Source: Leuconostoc lactis (GTDB taxonomy: Bacteria > Bacillota > Bacilli > Lactobacillales > Lactobacillaceae). Taken from it: a stretch of 64,000 bases of DNA. The translations under genes and the position numbers were made by a program. The stretch spans positions 372,001 to 436,000 of the forward strand of contig NZ_CP042420.1 of the NCBI RefSeq assembly GCF_007954625.1, in the 5' to 3' direction. The first letter of the stretch is position 1. Every line of letters begins with the position of its first letter. Below the pieces are notes generated by a model. The model searched no databases and was not told the DNA's origin. It saw only the letters and a program-made list of their open reading frames with translations. This document shows positions 46,654 through 58,013 of the stretch, piece after piece.

Positions 46654-46705
46654 TTGAGAAGTGCTTAACCTATCAAATTATACCAGATTTGCTAGTACTT
46701 CTCAA
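46654..46705 (-). promoter_or_regulatory. infA promoter framed by a 9-bp inverted repeat
   Basis: On the minus strand TTGAGA (46700-46705), 17-bp spacer, TATAAT (46677-46682). TTGAGAAGT at the -35 (46697-46705) has its perfect complement ACTTCTCAA at 46654-46662, just past the start site, 43 bp centre to centre. This looks like an operator pair. Confidence 0.65.
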
Positions 46706-46725
46706 TGTGATTTCAGAAACTTTGC

Positions 46726-47289
46726 TTACAAGTTATCCAAAACCGCTTTCACATCATGATACACCTCGGCAAGTTCTTGTCCGCCATCGATTGTGTGCAA
46801 GACACCTGCCTTTTGGTAGTAATCTACCAATGGCAAGTTCGCTGCTTTATTGACCGCCAAACGGTTGTCAATAACTTCAGGTGTATCATCTGCGCGGCCA
46901 CGTCCCAAAAGACGTTCGCGCAACAATGAATCAGAAACTTCAAAATAAAGTGTTGCAGAAACTGATGTCCCATTTTCGGCTAAATACTTATCCAAGAATG
47001 CCGCTTGCGCTTCATTACGTGGGTAACCATCTAACATGAAACCATCAGCTTGAACATCTGCTTGACTCAAACGATCAGCAACCATTGCGTTTGTGATTTC
47101 GTCAGGGACCAAGTTACCAGCGTCCATATATTCACGTGCTTGCTTTCCCAATTCTGTATCATTGGCCAAATTGGCACGGAAAATATCTCCAGTAGAGATG
47201 TGAACCGTTGGATAATCCTTAACAATAAGGTCTGCTTGTGTGCCTTTTCCAGCACCTGGCAAACCTAACAAAATCAAATTCTTAGCCAT
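46726..47289 (-). CDS. adk: Adenylate kinase (short-lid form)
   Basis: A 187-aa kinase that interconverts 2 ADP with ATP and AMP. The P-loop is [10 protein letters not shown], the AMP site HISTGDIFR and the DGYPRN motif are present. The LID is reduced to [15 protein letters not shown], without the four zinc cysteines found in many Bacillus-type enzymes. Its ATG lies inside the last 8 bp of secY. Confidence 0.96.
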   Translation of the reverse strand: MAKNLILLGLPGAGKGTQADLIVKDYPTVHISTGDIFRANLANDTELGKQAREYMDAGNLVPDEITNAMVADRLSQADVQADGFMLDGYPRNEAQAAFLDKYLAENGTSVSATLYFEVSDSLLRERLLGRGRADDTPEVIDNRLAVNKAANLPLVDYYQKAGVLHTIDGGQELAEVYHDVKAVLDNL

Positions 47290-48616
47290 TAGCTGCCTCC
47301 CGATTTGCTAACTGATCTTTTGTGATAAACCCAATATAATTTCTCTTTTGCATCAAGCCATCAATTTGACGAATCAAATCAAGCGCCACGCCAATTGTAA
47401 TCAAAAGGCTTGTGCCACCTAGTCCAATTTTCTCGTTCAAACCCCAGACATCTGAGGCAATGAGTGGTACCAAGGCCACAAAACCTAAGAAGATTGAACC
47501 AACAAAGCTCAAATTCAAAAGTAATTGTGACACATAAGCCTTTGTCTCATTACCAGGACGTACACCGACGATGTAAGCCCCTTGCTTTTGCAAGTTTTCT
47601 GATAACTTCTCAGGGTTAACTTGGACAAAGGCATAGAAGTAGGTAAAGATGATAATCAAAACAGTGTAGAGAATTGCACCCGGTAGTGTTGTCAAGCTAA
47701 ATAGATCTTGCATAACTTGATACCATTGCGCTGACGCATATTTACCTTGGAATGCCAACAAAATCGTTTGTGGTGTACTAATAAATGATGAGGCAAAAAT
47801 GACCGGAATAACGCCAGAGACGTTAACCTTCAATGGTAAATAAGCTTCACTACCATATGATGTTGCAGAACGTGTGTACTGCATTTGTAAACGACGTGTG
47901 GCTTCATAGAACCATGTTGTAATGCCGATGACCAAGATCATGGCAGCTGTTAACACAGCCATAAAGACAATGCCGTTGACTAAATCATTTGAGTTGGCTT
48001 GTAAGATATTTTCTTTGAAAATGTCATACATGCCTGAAGGTGCTTGTGCAATGATTCCAGCAAAGATGATCATGGAAACGCCGTTTCCTAATCCTTTTTC
48101 AGTAATCATTTCACCTAGCCACATCGCAAAAAATGTTCCGATGGTCATGACCGTGCCAATGACAAGGTATGACATCACATCATTTGTGTGGCTAACAAGT
48201 CCGTAGGCTGTCAGTGAATTAAATCCAGCTGTAATACCTACGGACTGAACAAATGCAAGCACGAGGGTTAACCAACGTGTGGCGTTGTTCAACTTTCGCC
48301 GACCAACTTCACCCTGCTTACTCCATTCAACAAAGCGAGGCACGATATCTAATTGCAAAAGTTGCACAACAATTTGTGCCGTCACGTAAGGTGAAACACC
48401 CATTGCGAACAATGAGTAATTCATTAAACCGCCACCAGAAAAAATGTTCAGAATGTTCATTAATCCTGAATTGGCCATATCCGCCATTGCAGCAGGGTTA
48501 ACACCAGGCACAGTAATGTGCGTTCCGATTCTGTAAATAAACAGAAGCAGGAAGGTCCACCCTAACTTTTTGCGAATATCCTTTTCACGTACTGCATTAA
48601 ATAACGTGCGTAGCAT
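47282..48616 (-). CDS. secY: Protein translocase subunit SecY
   Basis: A 444-aa channel with ten hydrophobic helices. The plug and lateral-gate region ([41 protein letters not shown]) and cytosolic loops ([21 protein letters not shown]) that contact SecA and the ribosome are visible. Starts within the rplO stop (TAATG) and overlaps adk by 8 bp. Confidence 0.97.
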   Translation of the reverse strand: MLRTLFNAVREKDIRKKLGWTFLLLFIYRIGTHITVPGVNPAAMADMANSGLMNILNIFSGGGLMNYSLFAMGVSPYVTAQIVVQLLQLDIVPRFVEWSKQGEVGRRKLNNATRWLTLVLAFVQSVGITAGFNSLTAYGLVSHTNDVMSYLVIGTVMTIGTFFAMWLGEMITEKGLGNGVSMIIFAGIIAQAPSGMYDIFKENILQANSNDLVNGIVFMAVLTAAMILVIGITTWFYEATRRLQMQYTRSATSYGSEAYLPLKVNVSGVIPVIFASSFISTPQTILLAFQGKYASAQWYQVMQDLFSLTTLPGAILYTVLIIIFTYFYAFVQVNPEKLSENLQKQGAYIVGVRPGNETKAYVSQLLLNLSFVGSIFLGFVALVPLIASDVWGLNEKIGLGGTSLLITIGVALDLIRQIDGLMQKRNYIGFITKDQLANREAANG

Positions 48617-49050
48617 TAAATTACCTCAGTCGTTCCACCGGCTTGTTCGATAGCCGCCTTAGCAGCGCCTGAGAACTTATGTGCCTTAACAGTCAACTTC
48701 TTGTCAAGTTGACCGACAGCCAAGACTTTGATACCTGACTTTTGATTTTTAACAACACCGCTTTCAATCAAAAGTGCTGGCGTGATTTCTGTGCCATCTG
48801 CGAATGCGTTCAACTTTTCCAAGTTAACCACAGCAAATTCCTTACGTGAAATGTTAGTAAATCCACGCTTTGGAATACGACGGTACAAAGGCATTTGACC
48901 ACCTTCGAATCCCAAACGTACTTTGCCACGAGCCTTTTGACCCTTTTGACCACGTCCAGATGTCTTACCGTTTCCTGATGACGTACCGCGACCTACACGG
49001 TTACGCAACTTGCGTGAACCTGCAGCAGGTTGTAATTCGTTCAAGTTCAT
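48616..49050 (-). CDS. rplO: Ribosomal protein L15
   Basis: A 144-aa L15. Glycine/arginine-rich N-terminus ([29 protein letters not shown]) and [16 protein letters not shown] are diagnostic. It is a late-assembly 50S protein and is coupled to secY by a one-base overlap. Confidence 0.98.
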   Translation of the reverse strand: MNLNELQPAAGSRKLRNRVGRGTSSGNGKTSGRGQKGQKARGKVRLGFEGGQMPLYRRIPKRGFTNISRKEFAVVNLEKLNAFADGTEITPALLIESGVVKNQKSGIKVLAVGQLDKKLTVKAHKFSGAAKAAIEQAGGTTEVI

Positions 49051-49078
49051 CTTTCGGTACCTCCTATTTTTATCGTTA

Positions 49079-49261
49079 TTACTTTACTTCTTCAACGCTA
49101 ACCAAGTGAGCAATGTGGAAAATTGCGCCACGAGTAGCTTCGTTGTTAGGCTTCACCACTGAGCTAGATACACGACCAAGTCCAAGTGACTTAACGATCG
49201 CGCGTTGCTTTGGTAAGCGATGAGCCGCACTCTTAATCAAAGTGATTTTCAAATCAGCCAT
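49079..49261 (-). CDS. rpmD: Ribosomal protein L30
   Basis: A 60-aa L30. [25 protein letters not shown] is the family core. It lies between rpsE and rplO, as expected. Confidence 0.97.
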   Translation of the reverse strand: MADLKITLIKSAAHRLPKQRAIVKSLGLGRVSSSVVKPNNEATRGAIFHIAHLVSVEEVK

Positions 49262-49272
49262 TTTATCGCTCC

Positions 49273-49779
49273 TTATTCAGCCAAGTGTTCCAATGAAACA
49301 CCACGCAAAGCTGCTACTTCTTCTGCATCCTTCAAGCTTGTCAAAGCTTCAAAAGTTGCGCGGACAACGTTAACTGGTGTTGATGAGCCAAGTGACTTTG
49401 CAGTCACATCGGCGATACCTGCTAATTCCATAACAGAACGTGCAGCACCACCGGCAGCAACACCAGAACCTTCTTCGGCTGGCTTGATCAAGATCTTACC
49501 ACCGCCCCAAACGCCAAGGACGTCGTGAGGAATAGTTGTCCCTACTGTTGGTACAGTGATCATCTTACGCTTAGCATCTTCGATTGCCTTACGGATAGCT
49601 TCAGGAACTTCTTGTGCCTTACCAGTTCCAAAACCAACGTGGCCTTGCTTATCACCAACGACAACCAACGCTGCGAAACGCAAACGACGACCACCCTTGA
49701 CAACTTTTGTGACACGGTTAATAGCAACAACGTTTTCTTCTAATTCACCAAGTGACTTAGGGTTAACGAATTCAACCAT
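49273..49779 (-). CDS. rpsE: Ribosomal protein S5
   Basis: A 168-aa S5, important for decoding accuracy and mRNA unwinding. [37 protein letters not shown] and the RNA-contact segment [14 protein letters not shown] are typical. Confidence 0.98.
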   Translation of the reverse strand: MVEFVNPKSLGELEENVVAINRVTKVVKGGRRLRFAALVVVGDKQGHVGFGTGKAQEVPEAIRKAIEDAKRKMITVPTVGTTIPHDVLGVWGGGKILIKPAEEGSGVAAGGAARSVMELAGIADVTAKSLGSSTPVNVVRATFEALTSLKDAEEVAALRGVSLEHLAE

Positions 49780-49797
49780 TTTTTATTCCTCCTTTCC

Positions 49798-50151
49798 TTA
49801 GAACTTCAAGCCGTTTTCACGGGCTGATTCTGCTAATGCTTGAACACGTCCGTGATACAAGTAACCACCACGATCGAAGATAACTTCTTCTAATCCTGCG
49901 GCCTTACCACGTGTAGCGATCAATTCACCAACTTTAATAGCTTGTTCTGTCTTTGTACCTGATACTTCTGCATCATGGCTTGAGGCACTTGCTAGCGTTA
50001 CACCCGCTACGTCATCAATTAATTGCGCGTAGATGTTTGCATTAGAACGGAAAACGTTCAAACGTGGGCGAGCAGCAGTACCAGAAATCTTGCCGCGAAC
50101 GCGCTTGTGGCGCTTTAAGCGGAGCTTGTTTTTATCTGGTTTTGAAATCAT
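49798..50151 (-). CDS. rplR: Ribosomal protein L18
   Basis: A 117-aa 5S rRNA-binding L18. [30 protein letters not shown] and the end [26 protein letters not shown] are diagnostic. A 99-bp gap to rplF contains only a short GATGGC/GCCAT hairpin. Confidence 0.98.
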   Translation of the reverse strand: MISKPDKNKLRLKRHKRVRGKISGTAARPRLNVFRSNANIYAQLIDDVAGVTLASASSHDAEVSGTKTEQAIKVGELIATRGKAAGLEEVIFDRGGYLYHGRVQALAESARENGLKF

Positions 50152-50250
50152 AGCTGTGCTTTCCTTTTCTTGATGGCTTACGCCATGTTAAATTTATTGT
50201 GATTAATAATTGAAAATAATACGAGTAAGTTAAAAAATCTGACGATTTGA

Positions 50251-50787
50251 TTACTTACCAGTCTTACCTTCCTTACGACGAACAACTTCACCTTCGTAAC
50301 GAATACCCTTACCCTTATAAGGTTCTGGGGCACGTACGGCACGAATTTCAGCAGCGAAATCGCCGACTTTTTGCTTTGAAATACCTGAAATCTTGATTGT
50401 CAAAGCATCTGGTACTTCAACTGTCAAATCTTCGCGGTCTTCAAAGTCAACTGGGTGTGAGTAACCAACAGACAAAGTCAACTTTGAACCTGACTTTGCG
50501 GCACGGTAACCAACACCGACAAGCTTCAAAGTCTTAGTGAATCCAGTAGAAACACCTTCGACCATGTTAGCAACGTTTGCACGTGTTGTACCGTGCAAAG
50601 CCTTTGTCTTGTTATCATCGCTTGCGCGTGTGAATGTTACTTCAGAACCTTCAACAGTCATTGTGATTTGCGGCGCAATTTCACGTGACAATGTTCCCTT
50701 AGGTCCCTTAACAGTAACAACTGTACCTTCTTGAGATACTTCAACATCTGCTGGCAATGTAATTACTTTATTTCCAATACGGCTCAT
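50251..50787 (-). CDS. rplF: Ribosomal protein L6
   Basis: A 178-aa L6 near the sarcin-ricin loop. [16 protein letters not shown] begins it, and [25 protein letters not shown] ends it, the family signature. It is made of two related folds. Confidence 0.98.
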   Translation of the reverse strand: MSRIGNKVITLPADVEVSQEGTVVTVKGPKGTLSREIAPQITMTVEGSEVTFTRASDDNKTKALHGTTRANVANMVEGVSTGFTKTLKLVGVGYRAAKSGSKLTLSVGYSHPVDFEDREDLTVEVPDALTIKISGISKQKVGDFAAEIRAVRAPEPYKGKGIRYEGEVVRRKEGKTGK

Positions 50788-50811
50788 GGTAAGTCTCCTT
50801 TCTTAGATATA

Positions 50812-51210
50812 TTACCAAACGTAAGCGAGCACTTCGCCACCGATTTGCTTTGCGCGTGCTTCTTTGTCAGTGATCACACCAACAGAAGTTGAGATAATCG
50901 CAATACCCAAACCGTTCAAAACCTTTGGCAATGAATCAGCCTTGGCATACTTACGCAAACCTGGCTTTGAGATACGCTTAAGTCCTGTAATCACACGGTT
51001 ACGGTCTTCGCCGTACTTAAGAAATACACGGATAACACCTTGCTTGTTATCTTCGATGTATTCTACGTCGCGAACGAAACCTTCTGATTTCAAGATCTCA
51101 ACGATGCTCATTTTAATTTTTGATGCTGGAATTTCAACAACGTCACGGTGTGCCATGTTGGCGTTACGAATACGTGTTAACAAATCAGCGATTGGATCAG
51201 TCATAGACAT
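50812..51210 (-). CDS. rpsH: Ribosomal protein S8
   Basis: A 132-aa S8, a primary 16S rRNA binder and classical spc-operon regulator. [21 protein letters not shown] and the end [32 protein letters not shown] tail identify it. AGGAGG lies 10 nt before the first ATG. The gene follows rplE directly, without rpsN. Confidence 0.97.
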   Translation of the reverse strand: MSMTDPIADLLTRIRNANMAHRDVVEIPASKIKMSIVEILKSEGFVRDVEYIEDNKQGVIRVFLKYGEDRNRVITGLKRISKPGLRKYAKADSLPKVLNGLGIAIISTSVGVITDKEARAKQIGGEVLAYVW

Positions 51211-51241
51211 CTATCGATATCCTCCTTTTATTTTTGAACGG

Positions 51242-51335
51242 ACATAATGAAATGACACGCTCTTAACTATTATAGACCATTTCGGTCAATAACAGTTAAA
51301 AACGTGTCACTCTTTTAATTATAAGAGTAACGAAC
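51242..51335 (-). promoter_or_regulatory. Compound hairpins in place of rpsN between rplE and rpsH
   Basis: In the 142-bp rplE-rpsH gap the minus-strand RNA forms a stem-loop GTTACTCTT/AAGAGTGAC (one mismatch). It also forms a larger one with TGACACG/CGTGTCA, TTAACT/AGTTAA and GACC/GGTC helices in series. No T run follows either. It is perhaps a processing or S8-regulatory element. Confidence 0.5.
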
Positions 51336-51352
51336 GTTTTTAATTTGCAAAA

Positions 51353-51895
51353 TTACTTTGCAAATGGCATGCCCAAAAGTGTCAACAATGCGCGACCTTC
51401 TTCATCGTTTTGAGCTGTTGTAACCACAACAATGTCCAAGCCGCGAACGCGGTTAACTTGGTCAAAATCGATTTCAGGGAAGATCAATTGTTCACGAACA
51501 CCCAAAGTGTAGTTACCACGACCATCGAAGGCCTTTGATGATACACCACGGAAGTCACGGACACGAGGCAATGAGATGTTGATCAACTTGTCTAAGAATT
51601 CATACATGCGTTCACCACGCAATGTAACCTTAGTTCCGATTGACATACCTTCACGCAAACGGAAACCAGCGATTGACTTCTTTGCCTTTGTGATAACTGG
51701 TTGTTGACCAGCAATCAACTTCAATTCTTCAACCGCTTCATCCAAGTTCTTTGAGTTTGACACCGCATCACCAACACCCATGTTAAGAACGATCTTTTCG
51801 ATCTTAGGGGCTTGCATTGGTGATGAGAAGTTAAACTTTTCGATCAAAGCAGGTTGAACTTCATTAACATATTTTTCTTTTAATGCGTTAGCCAT
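51353..51895 (-). CDS. rplE: Ribosomal protein L5
   Basis: A 180-aa 5S rRNA-binding L5. [37 protein letters not shown] and [11 protein letters not shown] identify it. I start at ATG 51895 (MANALKEKY); the TTG seven codons earlier contains its ribosome site. Confidence 0.97.
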   Translation of the reverse strand: MANALKEKYVNEVQPALIEKFNFSSPMQAPKIEKIVLNMGVGDAVSNSKNLDEAVEELKLIAGQQPVITKAKKSIAGFRLREGMSIGTKVTLRGERMYEFLDKLINISLPRVRDFRGVSSKAFDGRGNYTLGVREQLIFPEIDFDQVNRVRGLDIVVVTTAQNDEEGRALLTLLGMPFAK

Positions 51896-51918
51896 GAAAA
51901 TGATTTCACCTTTCAATA

Positions 51919-52227
51919 TTAGCCTAGTACGTTACCAGACTTTTTAGATACGCGAACTTTCTTGCCATCTTCAATCTTGAACGCAACCTTAGTTGGTTCG
52001 TTAGTTGAAGGGTCAAGCAATTGCACGTTTGATACATGGATTGGTGCTTCGATATCGATAACACCACCTTGTGGGTATTCGTTAGAAGGCTTTTGATGCT
52101 TCTTAACGATGTTCACGCCTTCGACAACAACGCGGTCCTTTGCAGCAACAGTCTTAGTGATTGTGCCTTCTTTTCCCTTGTCTTTGCCGGCAATGACGCG
52201 AACCTTATCACCTGTTTTTACAAACAT
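51919..52227 (-). CDS. rplX: Ribosomal protein L24
   Basis: A 102-aa KOW-domain L24, an early 50S assembly initiator. [19 protein letters not shown] and [21 protein letters not shown] are diagnostic. Confidence 0.98.
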   Translation of the reverse strand: MFVKTGDKVRVIAGKDKGKEGTITKTVAAKDRVVVEGVNIVKKHQKPSNEYPQGGVIDIEAPIHVSNVQLLDPSTNEPTKVAFKIEDGKKVRVSKKSGNVLG

Positions 52228-52250
52228 GATTTGGCTCCTCCTTGTCAGTT

Positions 52251-52619
52251 TTAGAGCACTTCTGGTGCCAATGAAACGATACGCATAAAGTCTGCATCAC
52301 GCAATTCACGTGCAACAGGGCCAAAGATACGCGTACCAACTGGTGACTTGTCGTCCTTTACGATAACAGCGGCATTTTCATCAAAGTTGATGTATGAACC
52401 GTCTGCACGACGAACGTCTGAAACAGTACGAACGATAACAGCCTTAACGACGTCACCCTTCTTTACGTTACCACCAGGGATAGCTTGCTTAACTGTGGCA
52501 ACGATAACGTCACCAACACCAGCAAACTTACGGCCTGAACCACCGAGCACTTTAATCGTCAAGATTTCACGTGCGCCAGAGTTGTCAGCCACTTTTAAAC
52601 GACTCTCTTGTTGAATCAT
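52251..52619 (-). CDS. rplN: Ribosomal protein L14
   Basis: A 122-aa L14. [19 protein letters not shown] starts it, and [26 protein letters not shown] ends it. It forms part of the subunit interface. Confidence 0.98.
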   Translation of the reverse strand: MIQQESRLKVADNSGAREILTIKVLGGSGRKFAGVGDVIVATVKQAIPGGNVKKGDVVKAVIVRTVSDVRRADGSYINFDENAAVIVKDDKSPVGTRIFGPVARELRDADFMRIVSLAPEVL

Positions 52620-52671
52620 GGTTCTTCCTCCTTAGTTAGCAATTAATTACGACGATTTGATAACGATCAAA

Positions 52672-52938
52672 TTAAAGAATAACTGCCTCTTCAACGATCT
52701 TAACCAAACGGAAGTGCTTAGTTGCAGACAAAGGACGTGTTTCCATGATTTGGACAATATCGTTCATCTTAGCGCTATTGTTTTCATCATGGGCTTTAAA
52801 CTTCTTTGTGTACTTAACACGCTTACCGTAAACGGCGTGGTTCACATAAGTATCAACAGCGACAGTGATTGTCTTGTCCATCTTATCTGAAACAACGCGG
52901 CCTTGGTAAACCTTACGAGCATTACGTTCTTCACTCAT
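52672..52938 (-). CDS. rpsQ: Ribosomal protein S17
   Basis: An 88-aa OB-fold S17. [19 protein letters not shown] and [12 protein letters not shown] identify it; it is a primary 16S rRNA binder in the 30S body. Confidence 0.98.
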   Translation of the reverse strand: MSEERNARKVYQGRVVSDKMDKTITVAVDTYVNHAVYGKRVKYTKKFKAHDENNSAKMNDIVQIMETRPLSATKHFRLVKIVEEAVIL

Positions 52939-52960
52939 TTTTCAGCTTCTTCCTTTCGTC

Positions 52961-53167
52961 TTATTTGTTGGCGTTTGCCAATTCTTGCGCACGGATAACT
53001 GTCTTAACTCGTGCAATGTCCTTACGAACTTGTGCAATACGCGCCGTGTTTTCAAGTTGGCCAGTAGCCAATTGGAAACGTAGGTTGAATAATTCTTCCT
53101 TGAATTCGGCCTCGCGCTTTTGCAAATCCGCAAGTGACAATTCTTTCAATTCACTTGCTTTAGCCAT
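52961..53167 (-). CDS. rpmC: Ribosomal protein L29
   Basis: A 68-aa helical-hairpin L29 near the exit tunnel. [32 protein letters not shown] is the family core. It overlaps the rplP stop by one base (TAATG). Confidence 0.97.
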   Translation of the reverse strand: MAKASELKELSLADLQKREAEFKEELFNLRFQLATGQLENTARIAQVRKDIARVKTVIRAQELANANK

Positions 53168-53580
53168 TATTCAGCCTCCCGAGCAATAATCTTTGTACGT
53201 ACAGGCAACTTGTGTTGTGCCAAACGCAATGCTTCACGTGCAGTTGCTTCAGGAACACCTGCAACTTCAAACATTACCTTACCACGCTTAACTGGTTCTA
53301 CCCAACCTTCAGGTGAACCCTTACCGTTACCCATTCGAACACCGACACCTTTAGATGTATATGACTTGTGAGGGAAGATTTTGATCCAAACCTTACCACC
53401 ACGCTTCATATAACGTGTCATTGCAATACGGGCAGCTTCAATTTGACGGTTTGTAATCCAGCTTGATGTTGTTGCTTGCAAGCCGAATTCACCGAACGTT
53501 ACCGTCTTTCCACCTTTTGCTTCACCACGCATGTGGCCACGGTGTACACGACGGAATTTAACACGCTTTGGTACTAACAT
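53167..53580 (-). CDS. rplP: Ribosomal protein L16
   Basis: A 137-aa L16 that positions tRNA at the A and P sites. [33 protein letters not shown] and [18 protein letters not shown] are diagnostic. Confidence 0.98.
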   Translation of the reverse strand: MLVPKRVKFRRVHRGHMRGEAKGGKTVTFGEFGLQATTSSWITNRQIEAARIAMTRYMKRGGKVWIKIFPHKSYTSKGVGVRMGNGKGSPEGWVEPVKRGKVMFEVAGVPEATAREALRLAQHKLPVRTKIIAREAE

Positions 53581-53594
53581 GTTCGCTTCCCTCC

Positions 53595-54266
53595 TTACTT
53601 ACTGTTCTTCTTTTGTGGCAAAACATCACCACGGTAAATCCAAGTCTTGATACCCAAGTTACCGTAAGCAGTCATTGCTTCGTCCCATGAGTAATCGATA
53701 TCAGCGCGCAAAGTATGCAAAGGCACAGTACCTTCAGTGTATTGTTCAACACGGGCAATATCTGCACCGTTCAAACGACCTGAAACCATTACCTTGATAC
53801 CCTTAGCACCTGAACGTGTTGCACGTTGGATAGCACCACGCATCGCACGACGGAAAGCCACACGGCGTTCCAAATCACCAGCGATTTGTTGTCCAACCAA
53901 GTGTGCTGACAAGTCAGGCTTCTTGATTTCAACAATGTTGATGAAGACACGCTTTGAGCGTCCCTTTTCATCGACATCAGTCAACTTAGCCAATTGTGTA
54001 CGAAGCTTTTCAACTTCTGAACCACCCTTACCGATAACCATTCCTGGCTTAGCAGTGTGGATAGATACGTCAACACGTGACTTTGTGCTACGTTCAATTT
54101 CAACGCGATCAACTGCGGCATCCGCTAAGTTCTTTTCGATGTACTTACGAATACGCAAGTCTTCGTGAAGTTGGTTAGCATAATCAGCCTTGTCAGCAAA
54201 CCACTTTGCATCCCAGTCGCGAATAACGCCGACACGGAATCCAGTAGGGTTAATCTTTTGACCCAT
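53595..54266 (-). CDS. rpsC: Ribosomal protein S3
   Basis: A 223-aa S3 with a KH domain ([15 protein letters not shown]) and a C-terminal domain ([30 protein letters not shown]). It lines the mRNA entry channel. The ATG overlaps the rplV stop by one base. Confidence 0.98.
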   Translation of the reverse strand: MGQKINPTGFRVGVIRDWDAKWFADKADYANQLHEDLRIRKYIEKNLADAAVDRVEIERSTKSRVDVSIHTAKPGMVIGKGGSEVEKLRTQLAKLTDVDEKGRSKRVFINIVEIKKPDLSAHLVGQQIAGDLERRVAFRRAMRGAIQRATRSGAKGIKVMVSGRLNGADIARVEQYTEGTVPLHTLRADIDYSWDEAMTAYGNLGIKTWIYRGDVLPQKKNSK

Positions 54267-54622
54267 TACTTTGCCTCCTTCTCAGCAACCACAATTGTGA
54301 TGTGGCTTGTACGCTTGTTGATTGGTGAAGCAGAACCCTTGGCACGGGGACGGAAACGCTTAAGCGTAGGTCCTTCGTTAGCAAAGGCTTCCTTCACGAT
54401 AAGATCTTCTCGGTCTAATGAGAAGTTGTTTTCAGCATTAGCAACTGCTGAGTTCAAAACCTTGTAAATATCTTCAGTAGAAGTGTTAGGTAGGAACTTC
54501 AAAATTGCGTATGCTTCGTTAACGCTCTTACGACGAATTGTGTCAAGAACTAGGCGTGCCTTACGTGGGGCAACGCGAACGATCTTGGCTGTCGCGCGAG
54601 CTGAAGTAATTTGTTCAGCCAT
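54266..54622 (-). CDS. rplV: Ribosomal protein L22
   Basis: A 118-aa L22, whose beta-hairpin lines the peptide exit tunnel. [19 protein letters not shown] and [24 protein letters not shown] are diagnostic; the latter is the macrolide-relevant loop. Confidence 0.98.
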   Translation of the reverse strand: MAEQITSARATAKIVRVAPRKARLVLDTIRRKSVNEAYAILKFLPNTSTEDIYKVLNSAVANAENNFSLDREDLIVKEAFANEGPTLKRFRPRAKGSASPINKRTSHITIVVAEKEAK

Positions 54623-54638
54623 TTTTCAATTTCCTCCT

Positions 54639-54920
54639 TTATTTTTTACCGGTCTTCTTATCATCAGCCTTGTGGCCTTTGAATGTACGTGTTGGTACGA
54701 ATTCGCCCAACTTATGACCAACCATGTCTTCTTGTACAAAAACCGGAACGTGCTTGCGACCATCATAAACGGCAATTGTAAAGCCGATGAAGCTTGGGAA
54801 GATTGTTGAACGACGTGACCAAGTCTTGATCACTGACTTCTTTTCAGAATCCGCTTGCGCTTCAATCTTCTTAAGCAAGTGTGGGTCCGCAAATGGTCCC
54901 TTTTTTAAACTACGAGCCAT
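54639..54920 (-). CDS. rpsS: Ribosomal protein S19
   Basis: A 93-aa S19 of the 30S head. [19 protein letters not shown] and [16 protein letters not shown] are diagnostic. Confidence 0.98.
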   Translation of the reverse strand: MARSLKKGPFADPHLLKKIEAQADSEKKSVIKTWSRRSTIFPSFIGFTIAVYDGRKHVPVFVQEDMVGHKLGEFVPTRTFKGHKADDKKTGKK

Positions 54921-54937
54921 TAGTTGTCTCCTTTCCC

Positions 54938-55771
54938 TTACTTACTCTTACGACCGCGAACGATGAACTTCGTTGAAGCCTTCTTCTTGTCGCGAGTCTT
55001 CTTACCAGCAGTCTTCTTACCCCATGGTGACATAGGACTTGGACGACCAACAGGTGCTTTACCTTCACCACCACCGTGTGGGTGATCGTTAGGGTTCATA
55101 ACTGATCCACGAACGTGTGGACGCTTTCCACGCCAACGGTTACGACCAGCCTTACCCCAGTTAATCAATGAGTGTTCAGCGTTACCAACTTCACCGATTG
55201 TTGCACGGTTAGTTGCCAAGATCAAACGTACTTCGCCTGAAGTCAAACGAACGATGACATACTTGCCATCCTTACCCAAGATTTGTGCTGAAGTTCCAGC
55301 AGAACGTGCCAATTGACCACCCTTACCAGGCTTCAATTCGATGTTGTGAATCAAAGTACCTTCAGGAATATTGCGCAATGGCAAGGCATTGCCGGGCTTA
55401 ATGTCGGCATCAGGACCAGATTGTACTTTATCGCCAACCTTCAATCCCTTTGGCGCCAAGATATATGACTTAATACCATCTTCATATACAAGCAAAGCGA
55501 TGTTTGCTGTACGGTTTGGATCGTATTCGATAGCCTTTACAGTAGCTGTCTTGTTATCCTTGATACGCTTGAAGTCCACCAAACGGTAGGCTTGCTTGTG
55601 TCCACCAGCGTGGTGGCGCACTGTCATACGACCAGAGTTGTTACGTGCACCAGTCTTTGACTTCTTTGCCAACAAGCTCTTTTCGGGCGTTGACTTCGTG
55701 ATTTCAGCGAAATCTGAAGTCGTCATGTTACGACGTCCGTTAGAGGTTGGCTTATACTTCTTGATAGCCAA
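54938..55771 (-). CDS. rplB: Ribosomal protein L2
   Basis: A 277-aa L2 near the peptidyl transferase centre. [17 protein letters not shown], the [21 protein letters not shown] segment and [22 protein letters not shown] with the conserved histidine are present. Confidence 0.98.
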   Translation of the reverse strand: MAIKKYKPTSNGRRNMTTSDFAEITKSTPEKSLLAKKSKTGARNNSGRMTVRHHAGGHKQAYRLVDFKRIKDNKTATVKAIEYDPNRTANIALLVYEDGIKSYILAPKGLKVGDKVQSGPDADIKPGNALPLRNIPEGTLIHNIELKPGKGGQLARSAGTSAQILGKDGKYVIVRLTSGEVRLILATNRATIGEVGNAEHSLINWGKAGRNRWRGKRPHVRGSVMNPNDHPHGGGEGKAPVGRPSPMSPWGKKTAGKKTRDKKKASTKFIVRGRKSK

Positions 55772-55793
55772 TGTCTTTTCCTCCTATTTAGAA

Positions 55794-56081
55794 TTAACCT
55801 TCGTTAAAGATTTGAATATCTTTTGAATCTTTTGACAACGTTACGGTTGCCTTCTTCAACTTACGTGTGTAACCAACGTAACGACCTTGGCGCTTCTTCT
55901 TACCGCGAACGTTAGCTGTGTTCAAGCCAGATACTTGAACGTCGAAGATCTCTTCAATTGCCTTCTTAATTTCAGGCTTTGTGGCACGAACATCGACTTC
56001 GAAGACATAGCGCTTACGTTCTGTTTGCGCCATTGATGCTTCAGTAATGATCGGGCGACGGATAATATCGCGTGCATCCAT
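55794..56081 (-). CDS. rplW: Ribosomal protein L23
   Basis: A 95-aa L23, docking site for trigger factor and SRP at the tunnel exit. [27 protein letters not shown] and [13 protein letters not shown] are typical. It overlaps rplD by one base. Confidence 0.98.
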   Translation of the reverse strand: MDARDIIRRPIITEASMAQTERKRYVFEVDVRATKPEIKKAIEEIFDVQVSGLNTANVRGKKKRQGRYVGYTRKLKKATVTLSKDSKDIQIFNEG

Positions 56082-56704
56082 TAGGCAAGACCTCCTTGGA
56101 TTTCTTCGATTGATGATTGAACAATCACCAGCTTATCTGCATTAACAACGTCAAGTACGTTAATACCCTTTGTTGTCATAACTTGAACGTTAGCCAAGTT
56201 ACGTGCTGACAAGATTGCGTTTTCGTTGTCTTCATCAACAACTACTAATGTCTTTGTGTCAACTGACAAGTTAGCCAAAACCTTCTTGAAGTCTTGTGTC
56301 TTTGGTGCTTCGAATGACAAAGCATCAACAACAACCAACTTACCGTCAGCAAGCTTTTGTGACAAAACTGACTTCAAAGCCAATTGGTAAGACTTACGGT
56401 TAATACGGTAGGCATATGAACGAGGTGTTGGTCCGAAGACGATTCCACCACCACGGAATTGTGGTTCACGGATTGAACCGGCACGTGCACGACCAGTACC
56501 CTTTTGCTTCCAAGGCTTACGTCCACCACCAGAAACCGCTGAACGGTTCTTGACAGCATGAGTACCTTGACGCATTGATGCGCGTTGCATCAAAACTGCA
56601 TCTGTGATAACGGCGTTGTTAGGTTCGATGGCGAAAACTGCATCGTTCAATTCGAGTTCAGCAGCTTGACTACCATCTTGCTTTAATACAGCAACTTTAG
56701 TCAT
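56081..56704 (-). CDS. rplD: Ribosomal protein L4
   Basis: A 207-aa L4 that reaches into the exit tunnel. The tunnel loop is [19 protein letters not shown] followed by [16 protein letters not shown]. In many bacteria L4 also represses the S10 operon through its leader. Confidence 0.98.
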   Translation of the reverse strand: MTKVAVLKQDGSQAAELELNDAVFAIEPNNAVITDAVLMQRASMRQGTHAVKNRSAVSGGGRKPWKQKGTGRARAGSIREPQFRGGGIVFGPTPRSYAYRINRKSYQLALKSVLSQKLADGKLVVVDALSFEAPKTQDFKKVLANLSVDTKTLVVVDEDNENAILSARNLANVQVMTTKGINVLDVVNADKLVIVQSSIEEIQGGLA

Positions 56705-56736
56705 GATTGATTGTTCTCCTTTCTATATAGTCTATA

Positions 56737-57423
56737 TTAAGCTTCTTCAGCTGCGGCAGCTGGTGCTGAAACACCGGCCATCTTAACTTCAGGATGCTTT
56801 GCGTTAACCTTAACGGTTGACTTAATTGTCAATAGTGACTTGTTTGCGCCAGGTACGTTACCCTTCAACAACAACAAGTTGTTTTCAACGTCAACGTGGA
56901 CGATAGCAACGTTTTGCATTGTGCGCTTGTGGTTTCCCATGCGTCCAGGCAAAAGCTTACCCTTGAAGACACGGTTGATGATAGCACCCATTGAACCTGG
57001 ACGACGGTGGTAACGAGATCCGTGAGCCATTGGTCCACGTGATTGGCCATCCTTCTTGATGTTACCTTGGAAGCCATGTCCCTTCGTGATTCCAGTAACG
57101 TCGACGTATTCACCAGCTGCGAATGTATCAACCTTGATTTCATCCCCTGCGTTAAATTCGCCTTCCGCATTGCGGATTTCACGAACGTAGCGCTTAGGGG
57201 TCGTGTTTGCTTTTGAAGCGTGACCTTGTTCAGGTTTGTTTGACAAAACTGCGCGCTTGTCTTGGTAACCGAGTTGTACTGCATCATATCCGTCTGTTTC
57301 TACAGTTTTAACTTGCAAAACGACGTTTGGTGTAGCTTCAACAACAGTCACGGCGATCAATTCACCAGTTTCAGTGAAAACCTGAGTCATACCGACTTTG
57401 CGGCCTAAGATACCTTTAGTCAT
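56737..57423 (-). CDS. rplC: Ribosomal protein L3
   Basis: A 228-aa L3. [15 protein letters not shown], the tryptophan-finger region [33 protein letters not shown] and [13 protein letters not shown] are present. The C-terminus has a short alanine-rich extension (APAAAAEEA). Confidence 0.98.
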   Translation of the reverse strand: MTKGILGRKVGMTQVFTETGELIAVTVVEATPNVVLQVKTVETDGYDAVQLGYQDKRAVLSNKPEQGHASKANTTPKRYVREIRNAEGEFNAGDEIKVDTFAAGEYVDVTGITKGHGFQGNIKKDGQSRGPMAHGSRYHRRPGSMGAIINRVFKGKLLPGRMGNHKRTMQNVAIVHVDVENNLLLLKGNVPGANKSLLTIKSTVKVNAKHPEVKMAGVSAPAAAAEEA

Positions 57424-57492
57424 GACTAATCTCCTTAAATAATTTCTTGACTTATTTTTACCCTAACGGGTGCGAAGTTGTATTCGTTAAAA

Positions 57493-57801
57493 TTACAACT
57501 TGATTTCGATTGCAACACCTGATGGCAATTCAAGCTTACGCAATGCGTCAACTGTCTTGTCAGTAGGGTTCACAATGTCGATCAAACGCTTGTGCGTGCG
57601 CATTTCGAATTGTTCGCGGCTATCCTTGTGCTTATGTGGTGAACGTAGAATTGTGTACAATGTACGTTCAGTTGGCAAAGGGATAGGACCAGCGATTTCT
57701 GCGCCCGTACGCTTGGCCGTTTCAACAATTTTTTCTGCTGATTGGTCCAAGATGCGGTGTTCGTATGCCTTCAAACGGATACGGATCTTCTTTTGTGCCA
57801 T
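57493..57801 (-). CDS. rpsJ: Ribosomal protein S10
   Basis: A 102-aa S10 (also the NusE transcription factor). [30 protein letters not shown] and [23 protein letters not shown] are diagnostic. It is first gene of the S10-spc-alpha cluster and has a strong GAGGAGG site. Confidence 0.98.
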   Translation of the reverse strand: MAQKKIRIRLKAYEHRILDQSAEKIVETAKRTGAEIAGPIPLPTERTLYTILRSPHKHKDSREQFEMRTHKRLIDIVNPTDKTVDALRKLELPSGVAIEIKL

Positions 57802-58013
57802 TATTTCGTGCCTCCTCGTTGATTTTGTAAATCAGCTAACTCCAATTAAAAACCGACAACACTGCTTGTGTTTTGCGCGCCCATGGCAACGCGGCCGCGC
57901 GTGTCGCAACCTTAATCATCATCGCTAAACATTGATACACCAGGCTTTCGGTAGGTTTATATGACTACTGTTCCAAAAGCGTACTTAACTACTATAACAG
58001 AAGAACCCTACAT
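57802..58013 (-). promoter_or_regulatory. S10 operon leader
   Basis: A leader of about 190 nt. It contains a very GC-rich hairpin (GCGCGGCC against GGGCGCGC with one mismatch, around 57872-57900). A second stem AACAC/GTGTT is followed by GTCGG and T5 (about 57846-57870). The two could compete as an attenuator, a usual mode for S10 operons (L4 control in other bacteria). Confidence 0.5.

Noticed and set aside
51300..51335. Internal promoter from TTGACC and TATAAT in the rplE-rpsH gap
   Set aside because: The spacer between the two hexamers is only 9 bp; both are parts of the hairpin arms.
53737..54168. 143-aa plus-strand frame opposite rpsC
   Set aside because: Antisense shadow of a highly biased ribosomal gene; no ribosome site and no protein logic.
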